From the NCBI RefSeq assembly GCF_001039355.2, contig NW_019775488.1, forward strand, positions 117,187-181,186: a stretch of 64,000 nt of DNA, given 5' to 3'. Position 1 is the stretch's first letter; the number at the start of each line of letters is the position of its first letter. Shown here one piece after another: positions 11,294 through 24,100 of this stretch. The notes under the pieces are model-generated. The model worked only from the letters and a program-made list of their open reading frames with translations, did not search any database and was not told the origin of the DNA. The stretch comes from Lingula anatina. Its lineage: Eukaryota > Brachiopoda > Lingulata > Lingulida > Lingulidae. A program made the translations under genes and the position numbers.

Positions 11294-11799
11294 TAGCAGA
11301 AAAAAATGCTTTCAGGATTTTCAAAAATTGCCTGGGAGGAAATAATGAAACACATTTAAAGATTTAAAAATATACTCTGTTTTATAATTTTAATTTACAT
11401 GTGCAAAGATAAAATTTAACATGAAAAGTTTTTAATTTGTATTAACTTTACATATGCGATATATTTAGCAATCACATAATTACGTAAAATGAATGCGTTT
11501 TCGAACATTAATTTTTTCTCTATCGAGTTTCACTATCGTTGTTTTCAGGTTAATTTTAAAATGTCTTATCTTGTTTCACTCAGGCTAATTGCTCCATTCG
11601 CATACCAGGTTTTTTCCTTTCTGCGATAAAGAGATTCTTGGACAGGGAAACGTACAAGTCCATCCTGTGAAAATAGATCGCTTAGAGTCTTCCATTCGTG
11701 ATAGTTAGCTTTTGGCCTTCACTTTCTTTGTCTGGACCTGGGCGGAGAAGTTTTTATCTGCTTAGCTGCCTCTTTCAGCAGGTTGCAGTCTGCTATGTG
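10560..11799 (+). promoter_or_regulatory. Upstream region and probable 5'UTR of the sulfotransferase gene
   Basis: No exon or repeat family is recognised apart from a (GT)25 microsatellite. The frame of exon 1 is open upstream of the ATG to 11698 but begins there with GTG, not ATG, so this stretch is best read as 5'UTR. The transcription start is not identifiable by eye. Confidence 0.35.
11239..11288 (+). repeat. (GT)25 microsatellite
   Basis: An uninterrupted GT dinucleotide run of about 50 bases upstream of the sulfotransferase gene. Confidence 0.97.
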
Positions 11800-14700
11800 A
11801 TGCGCTTCCTTCGCTTTGGAATGCAAGGAAAACAAATACTCCTGGCGGCCGCTGTGGCTGTGACAGTCCTGTTCACTTTCTATGCCGTCATCAGCAGCAG
11901 GATAGAAGAGTTGGAGAAGACAAAGAACAGACTAGGTAAGGTGCTGCTGTTAGAATCAATGTTCCCATCCTTAATAAAATAATATTAATAGTTGCCTCAA
12001 TGGCATTGGACTAGATGGCAAGGACGACTTGGTCATTTGTAATCTCTACAACCAACAAAAGGGTTCAATCAAACTGCCGAACGGCCTTACTGAATGGACT
12101 GAAATCAACCATGGTGTGTGACGGGGGTGTGTGATGAGCCCTGATATTTTCAATCTTTATAGTGAGCATATACTCCAACAACTTGAGGACATATACTTAT
12201 TCTTAAGACAGTGTACTGAGCAGTGGAACGTGCATCAAGAAAATCAGATATGCCGACAATACCACACTTATAGCTGACAGCAAGGAAAGCCTCAAAGACT
12301 CCTAGATCTGGTTTGGGATGCCTGTTTCAAAGGACTGGGAATTAACTACAAGAAGACCTGTAGTATGGTTATCTCCAAAGAAAGTCAACCTCCAACATGT
12401 CATCTAGTATGGAATCCTGATTGAACAAGTCCATTTTGTCAATTACCTCAGGTCAATTGATGTTAGATGGAAGGTGTGAAAAGTTGATCAGAAGACAAAT
12501 AGTAATGGTAAAAACTAGTCTTTATCAAATCTCTGCAATATTGAAGGATCAGGGAATATAGAGGGTCCTAAAAATTAGACTTCTCTGATGGTTTGTATGG
12601 TCTGTACTTTGGTATGGTAGTGAGGCATGGACACTCGGCTGCAACGACAAATAACAGAGGCTGCAAAGATGTAGTTTTACTGTCGAATGCTGCATATTTC
12701 ATATAATGCTCATGTACTATCTCAGTTCTCAAGTGAGTTGGATAAGACCAACAACTCCTGATAATTATAAAGGGGAGACAAAATTCACCAGCCATGTCAT
12801 TAGAAAAGGTTAACTCGAGGATCTCATCCTTGCTAGAAAGATTCCTTGGAAAAAAACTAGAGGCTGACAAAGACTCCTGTTTCTAAACCAACTGAAAAAA
12901 ACTCAGAAATGAACATACAAAGAAAAATATGGGATACAGAAATGAATCGGACACTGAAACTGGTATCATAGGTCACTGAGGCTCAAATCAACCATGGCAC
13001 GAGAGAGAGAGAGAGAGAGAATAGTTAGTTGTCTCAGTTTGCAGACTTGACTCTGAGTGTGATGTGAGGCAATGGTCACTCAGTTCCACTGTTTTGTAAT
13101 ACATACATTAAAGGCACACAAAAGAGGGGTTTGGCAGCAAAATTCATATTTAACGAATTATTTAATGACATTTTTCTTGGATTTACCAACCTTTAATCTT
13201 CCTTTCCTGACAATGGCCATAACAATTTTATAACAATTTTGGAAAAATCCAGTGATCAAAACCCATGCTTAAGCCCAGATTTTTCACATACGCCATTCAT
13301 TTCAATTTGCTCGACTTCCAGATATCACGAGACTCTCACCGTAAATTGTGATCTTTTCAAACTGTGTCAAGATGGCTGACTACTGAGGATGGACAGGGGA
13401 CTGTGAATATGATTATTTTGTGATATTGATTACAGCCATTTATCTGTCATTTTATGTTTTAAAAGTTTTAATTGTCCTCGTCTAAGTTCAACATGAAACA
13501 ATCCATGCAATAAGAATTCATGCATTTGAAATCCTACCTTGTTTGGCTTTAGCAACTTGGATGAAATACAGGTACTGGAGATGATGGTTTAAGTGGTGTG
13601 AGTGACATCCACATAATATTTCTGTTATGTTACAAAGGAGTGTTCTTTAAATGAACATCCATCCAGTGAATGAATGGATTCATTTTGAAGTTGATGGACT
13701 TTTTGCTCTACCATCCATATAATAATATGATATGATACAGATCCAAGATTAATCATGTTCTTGGCATAAATATTTCTAAGTGAGAAATGTCTGTTTTGTA
13801 GTTTTTTTATTGTAATGTACTACATGATCATTTTAAATTTCAGAGCAAGCTGTTGCTAAACTCCAAGTGGACAGAGTCAGCTGGGGACAGTTTAAGAAAC
13901 AGACAGATGTAGAAAACGCTGATGTTGATGTGAGTTGTCCATAACATTAGCATACTCCAAATTATGCATCTCTGACAGTTTGAATCTGAGAATGTGACTT
14001 TAGGAACAAGCTAACTATAGCTGGCAGCTTTTGAACACGAGTTTGAGAAATTACGGGTTTAAAAAAGGAATTTTCCATCATCCTTTTGTAAATTTAAGTG
14101 AATATAAGATGGGTCTTGGACTATAACTTTTTCCATACAGTATTTATATTTGTGGTACAAACAACATAGTCATCATGTTATTTTAGTTGGGGTCTGTTTT
14201 GTTATGTTATTGTGCCACATTGTAGATGGCTGTGGCTGATAGTGATGACCTGGTGGTGATTTACAACCGAGTTCCAAAGACTGGCAGTACGTCGTTTGCA
14301 GGAGTAGCATACAGTCTGTGCTCTAGGAATAAATACCATGTTTTACACCTCAATGTCAGCAAGAATAGTCACACTATGTCCCTCGCAGACCAGGTAGACA
14401 TCTCTCTTTGTTTCATTTCTTTTTTCTTTTTTATTAGATTATCTGAATATGTAATCTGAAGTGTACTGATATTTCCCTGTACTTTTTGAACATTATGTAC
14501 AAATATTTTTAATGTTTTTATTCACAATTATAAATTTCTTTAACAGCAACCTATGATTTTAATTGACTTATTATTAATACTATATATGAGAACTTCACAT
14601 GAGTTTATCTGATGTGAACCAGCACACACCTTGCCTTGAATGTGAGCCTGTCTCTTGGGATTGACTTCTGGAATTAAATGTGTGTTGGGAACATTCCACA

Positions 14701-16785
14701 GTATTTTCCCCTGCCATAGAATCATCATTTTTAACATCTGCTGGATTCCAACTTTATGCAAAAAGAAAATAATAACTGCAACTGCCCATCACTTTAAATT
14801 GGTTATGATAGAAGTGGAGTGCTAAACTTGTTACATACATGTATAGTTTAAAAAAAACTTTGGAAGATCTACTGGTAGGATTTTTCATATGCTAACTTCT
14901 GGTTCTTATTCAGTTGAGGTTTGTGAAGAACATCACTCGCTGGAACAGCATGAAGCCTGCCTTGTACCATGGCCACCTGGCTTATCTGGAGTTTGGCAGG
15001 TAGATCACTTTTCACAGTTATGATTTGACATCAGTGTTTGCAAGTACTACCTTATAACACAGAGAGCACTGAGGAAGTGTTTCATTTTTAAATGTCGAAC
15101 ATGTCTAAAGACTTGAAAGTTGTATGGACATTCGTGTAAGTTATGTGTCATTAAATCTATTTCTACATATATCTGTTTATTATTTTTTACAGGTTTGGTA
15201 TAAGAGACCGNGGAAGGTTTTCACTTTTAAATGTCGAACATGTCTAAAGACTTGAAAGTTGTATGGACATTCGTGTAAGTTATGTGTCATTAAATCTATT
15301 TCTACATATATCTGTTTATTATTTTTTACAGGTTTGGTATAAGAGACCGCCCTGTGTACATCAACATAATTCGAGATCCTCTGGACAGGTTGATTTCTTA
15401 CTACTACTTCATGAGGTTTGGAGATGATTTTAGACCTCACCTGAAGAGGAGGAAACAAGGGGATAAGGAGGTAGAGGTTGTAACTTGGCTGTTTTTGTTT
15501 TAATACTTGCAACGTTGCTTGTCCAATCTTTTGTGGAGCTCTTTGACAAGCATGTGCTGGAGGTTATGGGATCTCTCCTGTGCTTTCTTTTTTTTAATTA
15601 GCAGTCTTAGTAATGCTGACATGATGAGCTAAAATGTTATTGACAGCAACTATTTTGTTTTCTAGACATTTGACCAGTGTGTGGCCAAGGATGGCAATGA
15701 TTGTGATCCTGTCAACTTGTGGTTACAGATTCCTTTCTTCTGTGGACATGCAGCAGAGTGTTGGTAAGTGTGGTGCGTTTTATTGGCTGGACGTTTCCAG
15801 TGGACAGATGCCAGATAATTATTGCAATGGATCAAGAGCAGCTATTTAACAGCTTACCTGGGAGAATAATGCAAAGTAATTTTTCTGATGAATGGATGTT
15901 TTTTTCTTTTAAAATGAGCACCGATTAAAAACGATTAAAGGCAATAAGATTTAATTAAAGTTATTATTATTGCAAGGACAATGATAAAAAGTAAGGAAAT
16001 ATAATATTATTCAGGGTCCCTGGCAATGAGTGGGCTCTCCAGATGGCCAAGTACAATCTAGTTAACAATTACCTGGTCGTAGGCATTACAGAAGAACTGG
16101 AGGAGTTTGTGGCGGTGCTGGAGGCCACTCTGCCAAGGATGTTTAAAGGAGCACTTGATATGTTTATCTCAGGTATGTTTACCACAGTGAAACCTGTTTC
16201 ACAGAAATTCATTTGAAATTGATATTTGCCAAGACCTTTTAATGGCACAAGTTTTATTGTGAGTCAGAAACCTAGCAATCCACCCAGCAGTTTTCTTCAT
16301 AAATTCAGTCAGGAATGCATGGAAGGCTTTATGAACACTTTCTGATCTAAAGGCTTGTGTGTGCACAAACTAAAACAACTTTGTATGAAATATATTCTTT
16401 CAATATACAAAACTAATTCTGTCATCAATGATATTTTGTCTGAGTATTTTTCCCCCTTTTTTAACTTTGTGCATAATACAGTAACATACATTGTTAAATG
16501 TGTCTTTCTACAAAAATTTGCACATGATATGAAGCGATAAGTAATTAGATGGTTTTGCCTCATATTTCAGGAGAAAAATCTCATCTCAGGAAAACGACAA
16601 ATAAAAAACCTCCCTCAGAAGAAACAGTGTCTAAAATACAGGAATCAAACATATGGAAGATGGAACATGATTTTTATGAATTTGCTAAGAAACAGTTTCA
16701 TTTTATTAAAAGTAAATCTTTACAAGGTGACAGTTTAAAACCATTTAAGCAATTGTTTTTTTATGAGAAAATCAGACCCAGGTGA
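11800..16785 (+). CDS. HS2ST1: Heparan sulfate 2-O-sulfotransferase (8 coding exons)
   Basis: A Golgi type II membrane enzyme that moves sulfate from PAPS to the 2-O of iduronic acid in heparan sulfate. Exons: 11800-11935, 13844-13929, 14226-14393, 14914-14999, 15332-15470, 15666-15763, 16015-16172 and 16571-16785. All junctions are GT-AG, phases agree, and the total is 361 aa (human is 356). A short cytosolic tail and a membrane anchor (about residues 12-30) precede the 5'-phosphosulfate loop [10 protein letters not shown] (about 89-98). Next come the catalytic H-G-H (149-151, equal to human His140/His142) and the 3'-phosphate motif [16 protein letters not shown] (about 170-185). Cys pairs in [11 protein letters not shown] and FCGHAAEC and both N-glycan sites (NVS at 117, NIT at 136) are kept. 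Start: the first in-frame ATG, which aligns with the vertebrate N-terminus. A second copy of exons 6-8 lies at 20.7-21.8 kb. Confidence 0.95.
12000..13020 (+). mobile_element. RTE/BovB-type LINE relic in intron 1 of the sulfotransferase gene
   Basis: Frame-shifted + strand fragments match an endonuclease/reverse-transcriptase [65 protein letters not shown], then a segment resembling YGSEAW (about 12610-12640) and a C-terminal [12 protein letters not shown] (about 12975-13005). A (GA)n tract follows. The catalytic YADD box reads YADN. Many stops and frameshifts and the lack of the endonuclease part make it inactive. Confidence 0.75.
13021..13843. other. Rest of intron 1 of the sulfotransferase gene
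   Basis: AT-rich intron sequence with no recognisable exon. The acceptor is TTAAATTTCAG before 13844. Confidence 0.6.
15091..15349. repeat. 139-bp false tandem duplicate around a single N, at the exon 5 acceptor
   Basis: The intron end, acceptor and first bases of exon 5 (TTTACAGGTTTGGTATAAGA) occur at 15186 and again 139 bases later. A single N at 15211 separates the copies. Only the right copy continues into the full exon, so the left one is a contig-end overlap and not a duplicated exon. Confidence 0.85.
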
Positions 16786-17599
16786 TCTAAGTGGAGGTAG
16801 GACAGAGGGTTTTAGCAAAGTGCTTTGAAACAGGTCAAGTTGGAAGTGGATGGGTGTAACTGACATGATCAGCTAGCAGTTGTCTGGCTAAGGTTTTGAC
16901 TTAATTATTAGAGAGTATGTAACGATAAACAAAGAGAAGGGAGGGGTAAGTAAGGATGTACTGGGGAACTCTGCTGAAGCATTATGGAGTAGTATGTGTA
17001 AGAGGGAGTGGGAGAAAATTGCGGAAGAGGTGAAGTTTAGTAAAGTTTGCAAAGGAGAGTGCAGTGTCAAAATAGTAACATCTCACATAGAGGCATTTTT
17101 CATTATATTTTTATATATATATATAGGACATTTGTTTTAAAATGTTCAACGTTTCCACAAAGTGCCCCCTGCAGGTGCACTGAATGACACTAAATTTCAG
17201 CTGTCACTCTCACGGATTTATTTAGGTGCAATTTAAGGCATTTTCAGCTCTAAGGAAATAAACAATTTTGTAAGAATGGAGATTTTTTTTTCAGTGCTGT
17301 CATCTGAAATTGCATACACACAGTGATGACAGTGTTCCTACCATCAGCCAACATTTTGGGACCTCAAGTCATATATTACAACTTTTTCACTAAATGACAG
17401 TCATTCCTGTTAGCATTCTGGTTCTGTAATATATAATTGTTTTATCAATATTACTATAGGCATTTAGAATACACCAAAAGTGTTAGAATCCTGGTTCTAT
17501 GCATTGAGATTAGAATGATAAACTATTGAATACCCAGAGTAAACCCTGCAGGCCATTTAGAAAGACGTCTTTTACAAAGGTATACAGTTAAATGAAAAA

Positions 17600-17661
<62 letters not shown>

Positions 17662-18028
17662 TCAGCAGTGGTCAGATATTTGCTTTTTTAATCTGAGAGA
17701 ATTTACAATAATTTAGCCTTCATGTCTTTATGTTAGAAGTTTGATACAAATAAAACGTACAGATTATATAAAACCAATGTCATACAAAATCAGCATTATT
17801 TATGCAAAATCAGCATTATTTATGATAAAAATACACAAAACAAATTAGGCCTACATGCATTCAATACAAAAACAGCACAACTCCTCCAAACTTACTGAGC
17901 TTGTTACAAATATATACAATCAAATATAATTTAAAAAATCCCATGAACACCTCTCTGCACATGCATGTGCTTTAACAGAGGCTGAATGGCCATACATTTT
18001 TCTGTTGACCAACATTTGACAGAAATTC
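16786..18028 (+). other. Sulfotransferase 3'UTR and convergent gene tails (copy 1)
   Basis: Sequence after the stop codon. A candidate polyadenylation signal AATAAA lies at 17257-17262 (+). An A/TA microsatellite occupies 17594-17660. A minus-strand AATAAA (plus TTTATT, 18029-18034) would end the opposing cyclin G transcript, so the two 3' ends lie within about 0.8 kb of each other. Confidence 0.4.
17594..17660. repeat. A14 plus (TA)n microsatellite
   Basis: An A run followed by about 26 TA units. The matching place in the second copy (22573-22635) has about 35 A and fewer TA, an allelic length difference. Confidence 0.95.
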
Positions 18029-19136
18029 TTTATTGCTATCATGACAATCTAACTTTTAACCAGAATGATGTATAACATAATATTATACCAAACAGCCCTA
18101 CCTAAGAGGATATATATATGGCATGAAAGCAAAGAAGTCATAAATGCAATATTCTGAATACCTTATATTTACAATACAAAATCTAAAACTTATATATTTA
18201 GTTATAAAATATAATTTAATTTGAACACAGCTGGTTTTTGCTGGCCCATCAATTATGAAGGCCACTTAAAATGTTTACAATAAAAATACATTTACAATGC
18301 TGAAAATAATGAGGATATTAAGACTACAAACATAACAATTTGCTACATCAAAGAAATTGGTCCCAATTAAAATTAAAACTACAGCAATATTTGACATTAA
18401 AAGACCTAAAACTACTCATCATTAGCTGTGTAATATACAAAACTAGACAATACCCAATATAGTTGTGGATAATAGTCTACCATGTTCTAGTAACAATGCA
18501 TAAAAGTTTGACCTGTATATTAGCTGTACAGATGATTCTACTGCACTTGAACTAAGCCAGAATTTTCCAAATTAAAAAATGCTCATTAATGTGATTGTGA
18601 ACAAATAAAAATCATAAATCCATGGAATTAGAAAAAAAATCTAACAATCACTCCCACCCCAAATTATGGACTTGGTGTTACTTGATAAATACAGGCTATC
18701 TTAAAAGGAAATTAGAAAAATTCAGACAATATTACCTAATAAGATGCCTCCCAAACTGCCAAAACTTCTTTCCTCTTTGGCTTGAACATACACTTATGTA
18801 GCTATACTATGACAAATGAAATGGCAGCTGCACACTCTTTAACCTGCTGTCCCTGTAAGTACTTCTATTGGTAAGTTTTCTTCACAAAAAAAGGTCAATT
18901 TTCTTTTCTGCCTATAACACAGTAAAGTCACTCTCAAGTCTGTGAATACACACAGCACCAGTTAAACTGGGGGGGAACTGAAAATACTTCAAGTTTAACA
19001 AACAATGGCTCTTTAAAATTGACACCAAAAGGTAACTTGTAGTTGCTCATAATATTAAAACGGTTCCAATTCCAAATTAAAAACTACCACAACATTCATC
19101 TTTAAGTCACTGTCCGTTTTGAGTTGCCAGTCCTGG

Positions 19137-19266
19137 CTACAGACGTGACTGACCAGGCAAGGTCTGCAGCTTGGACGTTAACTTGGAAATCTGGAAGTAT
19201 TTTTCACTGTTATGTTCATGGTTCTCTTGTGCACTGTTTGATTCACTGAAACTGGTGTCTGTGGAC
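19137..19266 (-). CDS. Cyclin G terminal exon, duplicate from the other haplotype
   Basis: Minus strand: the acceptor CTTACTAG is followed by a frame reading STDTSFSESNSAQE, EKYFQISKLTSKLQTLPG and QSRL, then TAG. It matches the terminal exon of the cyclin G gene at 24101-24239 codon for codon, except for a few substitutions (H/Y, H/Q) and a 9-base in-frame difference near the end. It is cut off from the rest of cyclin G by the assembly join, so it is best read as the second allele of that exon. On its own it looks like an orphan exon. Confidence 0.7.
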
Positions 19267-19989
19267 CTAGTAAGAAAAAGAAATGATAAAAAATGCAATT
19301 AAAAGGCTTCCGAGGAGACTGTGGAGTCAAGCTAGGGCAAATGAACAAGAGCACATCTACCAAACATGCTGCTGTTATATCAAATACTTGTCAAAATATT
19401 ATTCAAATAAAATCAGCTGGTCAGACATTAAGAAATACATCATTCAATATGAAATTGTATAAACAGACACGAGCTGGGTTTTATAAAAAAAAATCTCAAT
19501 CTGCATCCAAGTTCAATAAAACTACACTGTAACAGGACCTAACCACTGAACTTTAATTAATTATACTCTAACATGTTCTGGCAGTACAGACTGCTACCGA
19601 AATAAAGACTGCACAAGATAAGTCTGCAGCTTTCAAGTAATCAGTTTGTTGTCAGGGCTACACATTTTTTTCAATCAAGTGGCAGGCATAAGTGGAACTA
19701 GCTATATAGATTGAACCGGTGTAACATGAAAATCTGACTCCCCCCATGAAACTTTGACTCTCCCTCCCACAAAACTTTATAAATCTTGTTTTATTTGAGT
19801 ATATGACTTTGATCTTGTAATATGCATAATGGAGGATACATCGGCATTTTTTGTTAGTTTGCAGGTAAGTTTGTAAGTATCTCCCAGAGTGTATTAGGCT
19901 TCTCGCCTTTATAAAGAGAAAATATAGTGTTTGATAGAGATGTAGGTGTCCTGCCTAAGTAGTATGAGGTTTATAGGTATCCGTGTCCT

Positions 19990-20585
19990 TACTGATATAT
20001 AGGGTGCCCTTTAAAGGGCATTCCATGATTGATACAATTGAGGCATCTCACCTCTGATCGTGTTAGACACAGCAGTGTAGTGGCACTGCGTGTCAGGGGA
20101 AGGGGAAGGGTGGACTGGTTACAGAAAGCACTTTCCGGTCAACAAGCGACCTTCATCAGCTGCAAGTCCAAAGGGGGAAAAAAAAACCCAGGGGAAGAAG
20201 GGGATCGGTCAGCAAAAGTGTCTGGCTTTTGTTTTGTGAATTTTCATATATGGTATCTCGCCATTGTGAATAATACAAGTCATCTCAACTTAACAGTATC
20301 ATGCTTGATCACCGTTCAGTCTAAGCTGCTATATCGTGTTTTTTTTTTCATTTTTTTTAACATTGCCATGTCTACCATGATCAGAGGCGAGAAAAAAAAA
20401 TTTTTCAAAAAAAATGGCCTGATCTTCGAACTCAATCTGTCTTTATAAATATTCAACGGTTCAATAAGTTTGAAGATAAAAGGTAAAACAGTTTTGAACT
20501 TAAGAGTTTTCACTGAAAGTGCACCCCCACGGCAATGGTGAGGACAGACGCAGGTGAACGCTTTCTGTACAGACACATCTGCCTA
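19990..20585. repeat. Repeat-like segment inside the cyclin G last intron (copy 1)
   Basis: More GC-rich than its surroundings. It starts after a perfect 16-bp palindrome TGCCCTTTAAAGGGCA (about 20008-20023). On the minus strand it holds CTGATGAAGGTCGCTTGTTG followed by ACCGGAAAG (20131-20160), which resembles a hammerhead ribozyme core. It looks like inserted mobile DNA but I cannot name the family. Open frames across it show no protein family. Confidence 0.35.
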
Positions 20586-20671
20586 GGTGAATTGCTTATG
20601 CAAGACCCCAACCAGATGAAAACCCNATGATGAGCTAAAATGTCATTGACAGCAACTATTTTGTTTTCTAG

Positions 20672-21785
20672 ACATTTGACCAGTGTGTGGCCAAGGATGG
20701 CAATGATTGTGATCCTGTCAACTTGTGGTTACAGATTCCTTTCTTCTGTGGACATGCAGCAGAGTGTTGGTAAGTGTGGTGTGTTTTATTGGCTGGATGT
20801 TTCCAGTGGACAGACGCCAGATAATTGTTGCAATGGATCAAGAGCAGCTATTTAACAGCTTACCTGGGAGAATAATGCAAAGTAATTTTTCTGATAAATG
20901 GATGTTTTTTTCTTTTAAAATGAGCACCGATTAAAAACGATTAAAGACAATAAGATTTAGTTATTATAATTGCAAGGACAATGATAAAAAGTAAGGAAAT
21001 ATAATATTATTCAGGGTCCCTGGCAATGAGTGGGCTCTCCAGATGGCCAAGTACAATCTAGTTAACAATTACCTGGTCGTAGGCATCACAGAAGAACTGG
21101 AGGAGTTTGTGGCGGTGCTGGAGGCCACTCTGCCAAGGATGTTTAAAGGAGCGCTTGATATGTTTATCTCAGGTATGTTTACCACAGTGAAACCTGTTTC
21201 ACAGAAATTCATTTGAAATTGATATTTGCCAAGACCTTTTAATGGCACAAGTTTTATTGTGAGTCAGAAACCTACCAATCCACCCAGCAGTTTTCTTCAT
21301 AAATTCAGTCAGGAATGCATGGAAGGCTTTATGAACACTTTCTGATCTTAAGGCTTGTGTGTGCACAAACTAAAACAACTTTGTATGAAATGTATTCTTT
21401 CAATATACAAAACTAATTCTGTCATCGATGATATTTTGTCTGAGTATTTTTCCCCCTTTTTTAACTTTGTGCATAATACAGTAACATTCATTGTTAAATG
21501 TGTCTTTCTACAAAAATTTGCACATGATATGAAGCGATAAGTAATTAGATGGTTTTGCCTCACATTTCAGGAGAAAAATCTCATCTCAGGAAAACGACAA
21601 ATAAAAAACCTCCCTCAGAAGAAACAGTGTCTAAGATACAGGAATCAAACATATGGAAGATGGAACATGATTTCTATGAATTTGCTAAGAAACAGTTTCA
21701 TTTTATTAAAAGTAAAACTTTACAAGGTGACAGTTTAAAACCATTTAAGCAATTGTTTTTTTATGAGAAAATCAGACCCAGGTGA
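20672..21785 (+). CDS. HS2ST1: Duplicate of sulfotransferase exons 6-8 (alternate haplotype)
   Basis: Exons 20672-20769, 21015-21172 and 21571-21785 repeat the last three exons with intact GT-AG sites and an intact frame. The only protein change I see is Ser to Thr in the segment [12 protein letters not shown]. It has no upstream exons of its own. The simplest reading is the second allele placed after the first by the assembler. A true tandem duplication giving alternative 3' exons would need long-read support. Confidence 0.8.
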
Positions 21786-22572
21786 TCCAAGTGGAGGTAG
21801 GACAGAGGGTTTTAGCAAAGTGCTTTGAAACAGGTCAAGTTGGAAATGGATGGGTGTAACTGACATAATCAGCTGGCAGTTGTCTGGCTAAGGTTTTGAC
21901 TAAATTATTAGAGAGTAAGTAACGATAAACAAAGAGGAAGGGAGGGGTAAGTAAGGATGTACTGGGGAACTCTGCTGAAGCATTATGGAGTAGTATGTGT
22001 AAGAGAGAATGGGAGAAAATTGTGGAAGAGGTGAAGTTTAGTAAAGTTTGCAAAGGAGAGTGCAGTGTCAAAATAGTAACATCTCACATATTTTTATATA
22101 TATATAGGACATTTGTTTTAAAATGTTCAACGTTTCCACAAAGTGCACCCTGCAGGTGCACTGAATGACACTAAATTTCAGCTGTCACTCTCACGGATTT
22201 AAGGTGCAATTTAAGGCATTTTCAGCTCTAAGGAAATAAACAATTTTGTAAGAATGGGCATTTTTATTTCAGTGCTGTCATCTGAAATTGCATACACACA
22301 GGGATGACAGTGTTCCAACCATCAGCCAACATTTTGGGACCTCAGGTCATATATTACAACTTTTTCACTAAATGACAGTCATTCCTGTTAGCATTCTGGT
22401 TCTGTAATATATAATTGTTTTATCAATATTACTATAGGCATTTAGAATACACCATAAGTGTTAGAATCCTGGTTCTATGCATTGAGATTAGAATGATAAA
22501 CTATTGAATACCCAGAGTAAACCCTGCAGGCCATTTAGAAAGACGTCATTTACAAAGGTATACAGTTAAATG

Positions 22573-22610
<38 letters not shown>

Positions 22611-24100
22611 AATATATATATATATATATATATACTCAGCAGTGGTCAGATATTTGCTTTTTTAATCTGAGAGAATTTACAATAATTTAGCCTTCATGTC
22701 TTTATATTAGAAGTTTGATACAAATAAAACATACAGATTATATAAAACCAATGTCATACAAAATCAGCATTATTTATGCAAAATCAGCGTTATTTATGAT
22801 AAAAATACACAAAACACATTAGGTCTACATGCATTCAATACAAAAACAGCACAACTCCTCCAATCTTACTGAGCTTGTTACAAATATGTACAATCAAATA
22901 TAATTTAAAAAATCCCATGAACACCTCTCTGCACATGCAGTGCTTAACAGAGGCTGAATGGCCATACATTTTTCTGTTGACCAACATTTGACAGAAATTC
23001 TTTATTGCTATCATGACAATCTAACTTTTAACCAGAATGATGTATAACATAATATTATACCAAACAGCCCTACCTGAGAGGATATATATATGGCATGAAA
23101 GCAAAGAAGTCATAAATGCAATATTCTGAATACCTTATATTTACAATACAAAATCTAAAACTTCTATATTTAGTTATAAAATATAATTTAATTTGAACAC
23201 AGCTGGTTTTTGCTGGCCCATCAATTATGAAGGCCACTTAAAATGTTTACAATAAAAATACATTTACAATGCTGAAAATAATGAGGATATTAAGACTACA
23301 AACATAACAATTTGCTACATCAAAGAAATTGGTCCCAATTAAAATTAAAACTACAGCAATGTTTGACATTTAAAGCCTTAAAACTACTCATCATTAGCTG
23401 TGTAATGTAGAAGACTAGACAATATCCAATATAGTTGTGGATAATAAAGTCTACCATGTTCTAGTAACAATGCATAAAAGTTTGACCTGTATATTAGCCG
23501 TACAGATGATTCTACTGCACTTGAACTAAGCCAGAATTTTCCAAATTAAAAAATGCTCATAAATGTGATTGTGAACAAATAATAATCATAAATCCATGGA
23601 ATTAGAAAAAAAATCACCCCCACCCCAAATTATTGACTTGGTGTTACTTGCATTTTACTTGATAAATACAGGCTATCTTAAAAGGAAATTAGACAAATTC
23701 AGACAATATTACCTAAGATGCCTCCCAAACTGCCAAAACTTCACATGTAGCTATACTATGACAAATGAAATGGCAGGTGCACACTCTTTAACCTGCTGTC
23801 CCTGTAAGTACTTGTATTGGTAAGTTTTCTTCACATAAAAAGGTCAATTTTCTTTTCTGCCTATAACACAGTAAAGTCACTCTCAAGTGAATACACAGCA
23901 TCAGTTAAACTGTGGGGGAACTGAAAATACCTCAAGTTTAACAAACAATGGCTCTTTAAAACTGACACCAAAAGGTAACTTGTAGTTGCTCATAATATTA
24001 AAATGGTTCCAGTTCCAAATTAAAAACTACCACAAAACTCATTTCCTGTTTCTACACATTTATCTTTAAGTCACTGTCCGTTTTGAGTTGCCAGTTCTGG
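21786..24100. other. Convergent 3'UTRs of HS2ST1 (+) and cyclin G (-)
   Basis: No coding exon. A polyadenylation-like AATAAA near 22227 (+) for the sulfotransferase and a minus-strand AATAAA at 23001-23006 for cyclin G suggest tail-to-tail transcripts separated by less than 1 kb. An A/TA microsatellite sits at 22573-22635. The 1.1-kb cyclin G 3'UTR is well preserved between the two haplotype copies. Confidence 0.4.

Larger units (their letters stand above)
15621..20623. repeat. 5-kb duplicated block, copy 1 (probable alternate haplotype)
   Basis: Aligns end to end with 20627-25562: sulfotransferase exons 6-8, its 3'UTR, the cyclin G 3'UTR and last exon, then a repeat-like intron segment. Differences are scattered single-base changes and small indels, a few percent by eye in non-coding DNA. 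Across the three sulfotransferase exons I count five changes in 471 bases, four of them silent. A single N at 20626 is the junction. This fits two alleles placed in series. Confidence 0.85.

Noticed and set aside
11698-11799. N-terminal extension of the sulfotransferase by 34 residues
   Set aside because: The frame opens with GTG, not ATG, and vertebrate proteins start at the position matching 11800.
19137-19266. Terminal exon of an unknown separate gene
   Set aside because: Phase and sequence fit the cyclin G exon ending at 25642, once the TAA there is read as part of a splice donor.
20672-21785. A second, tandem sulfotransferase gene or alternative 3' exons
   Set aside because: Only exons 6-8 are present, the block joins at an N, and divergence is at allele level; haplotype duplication is simpler.
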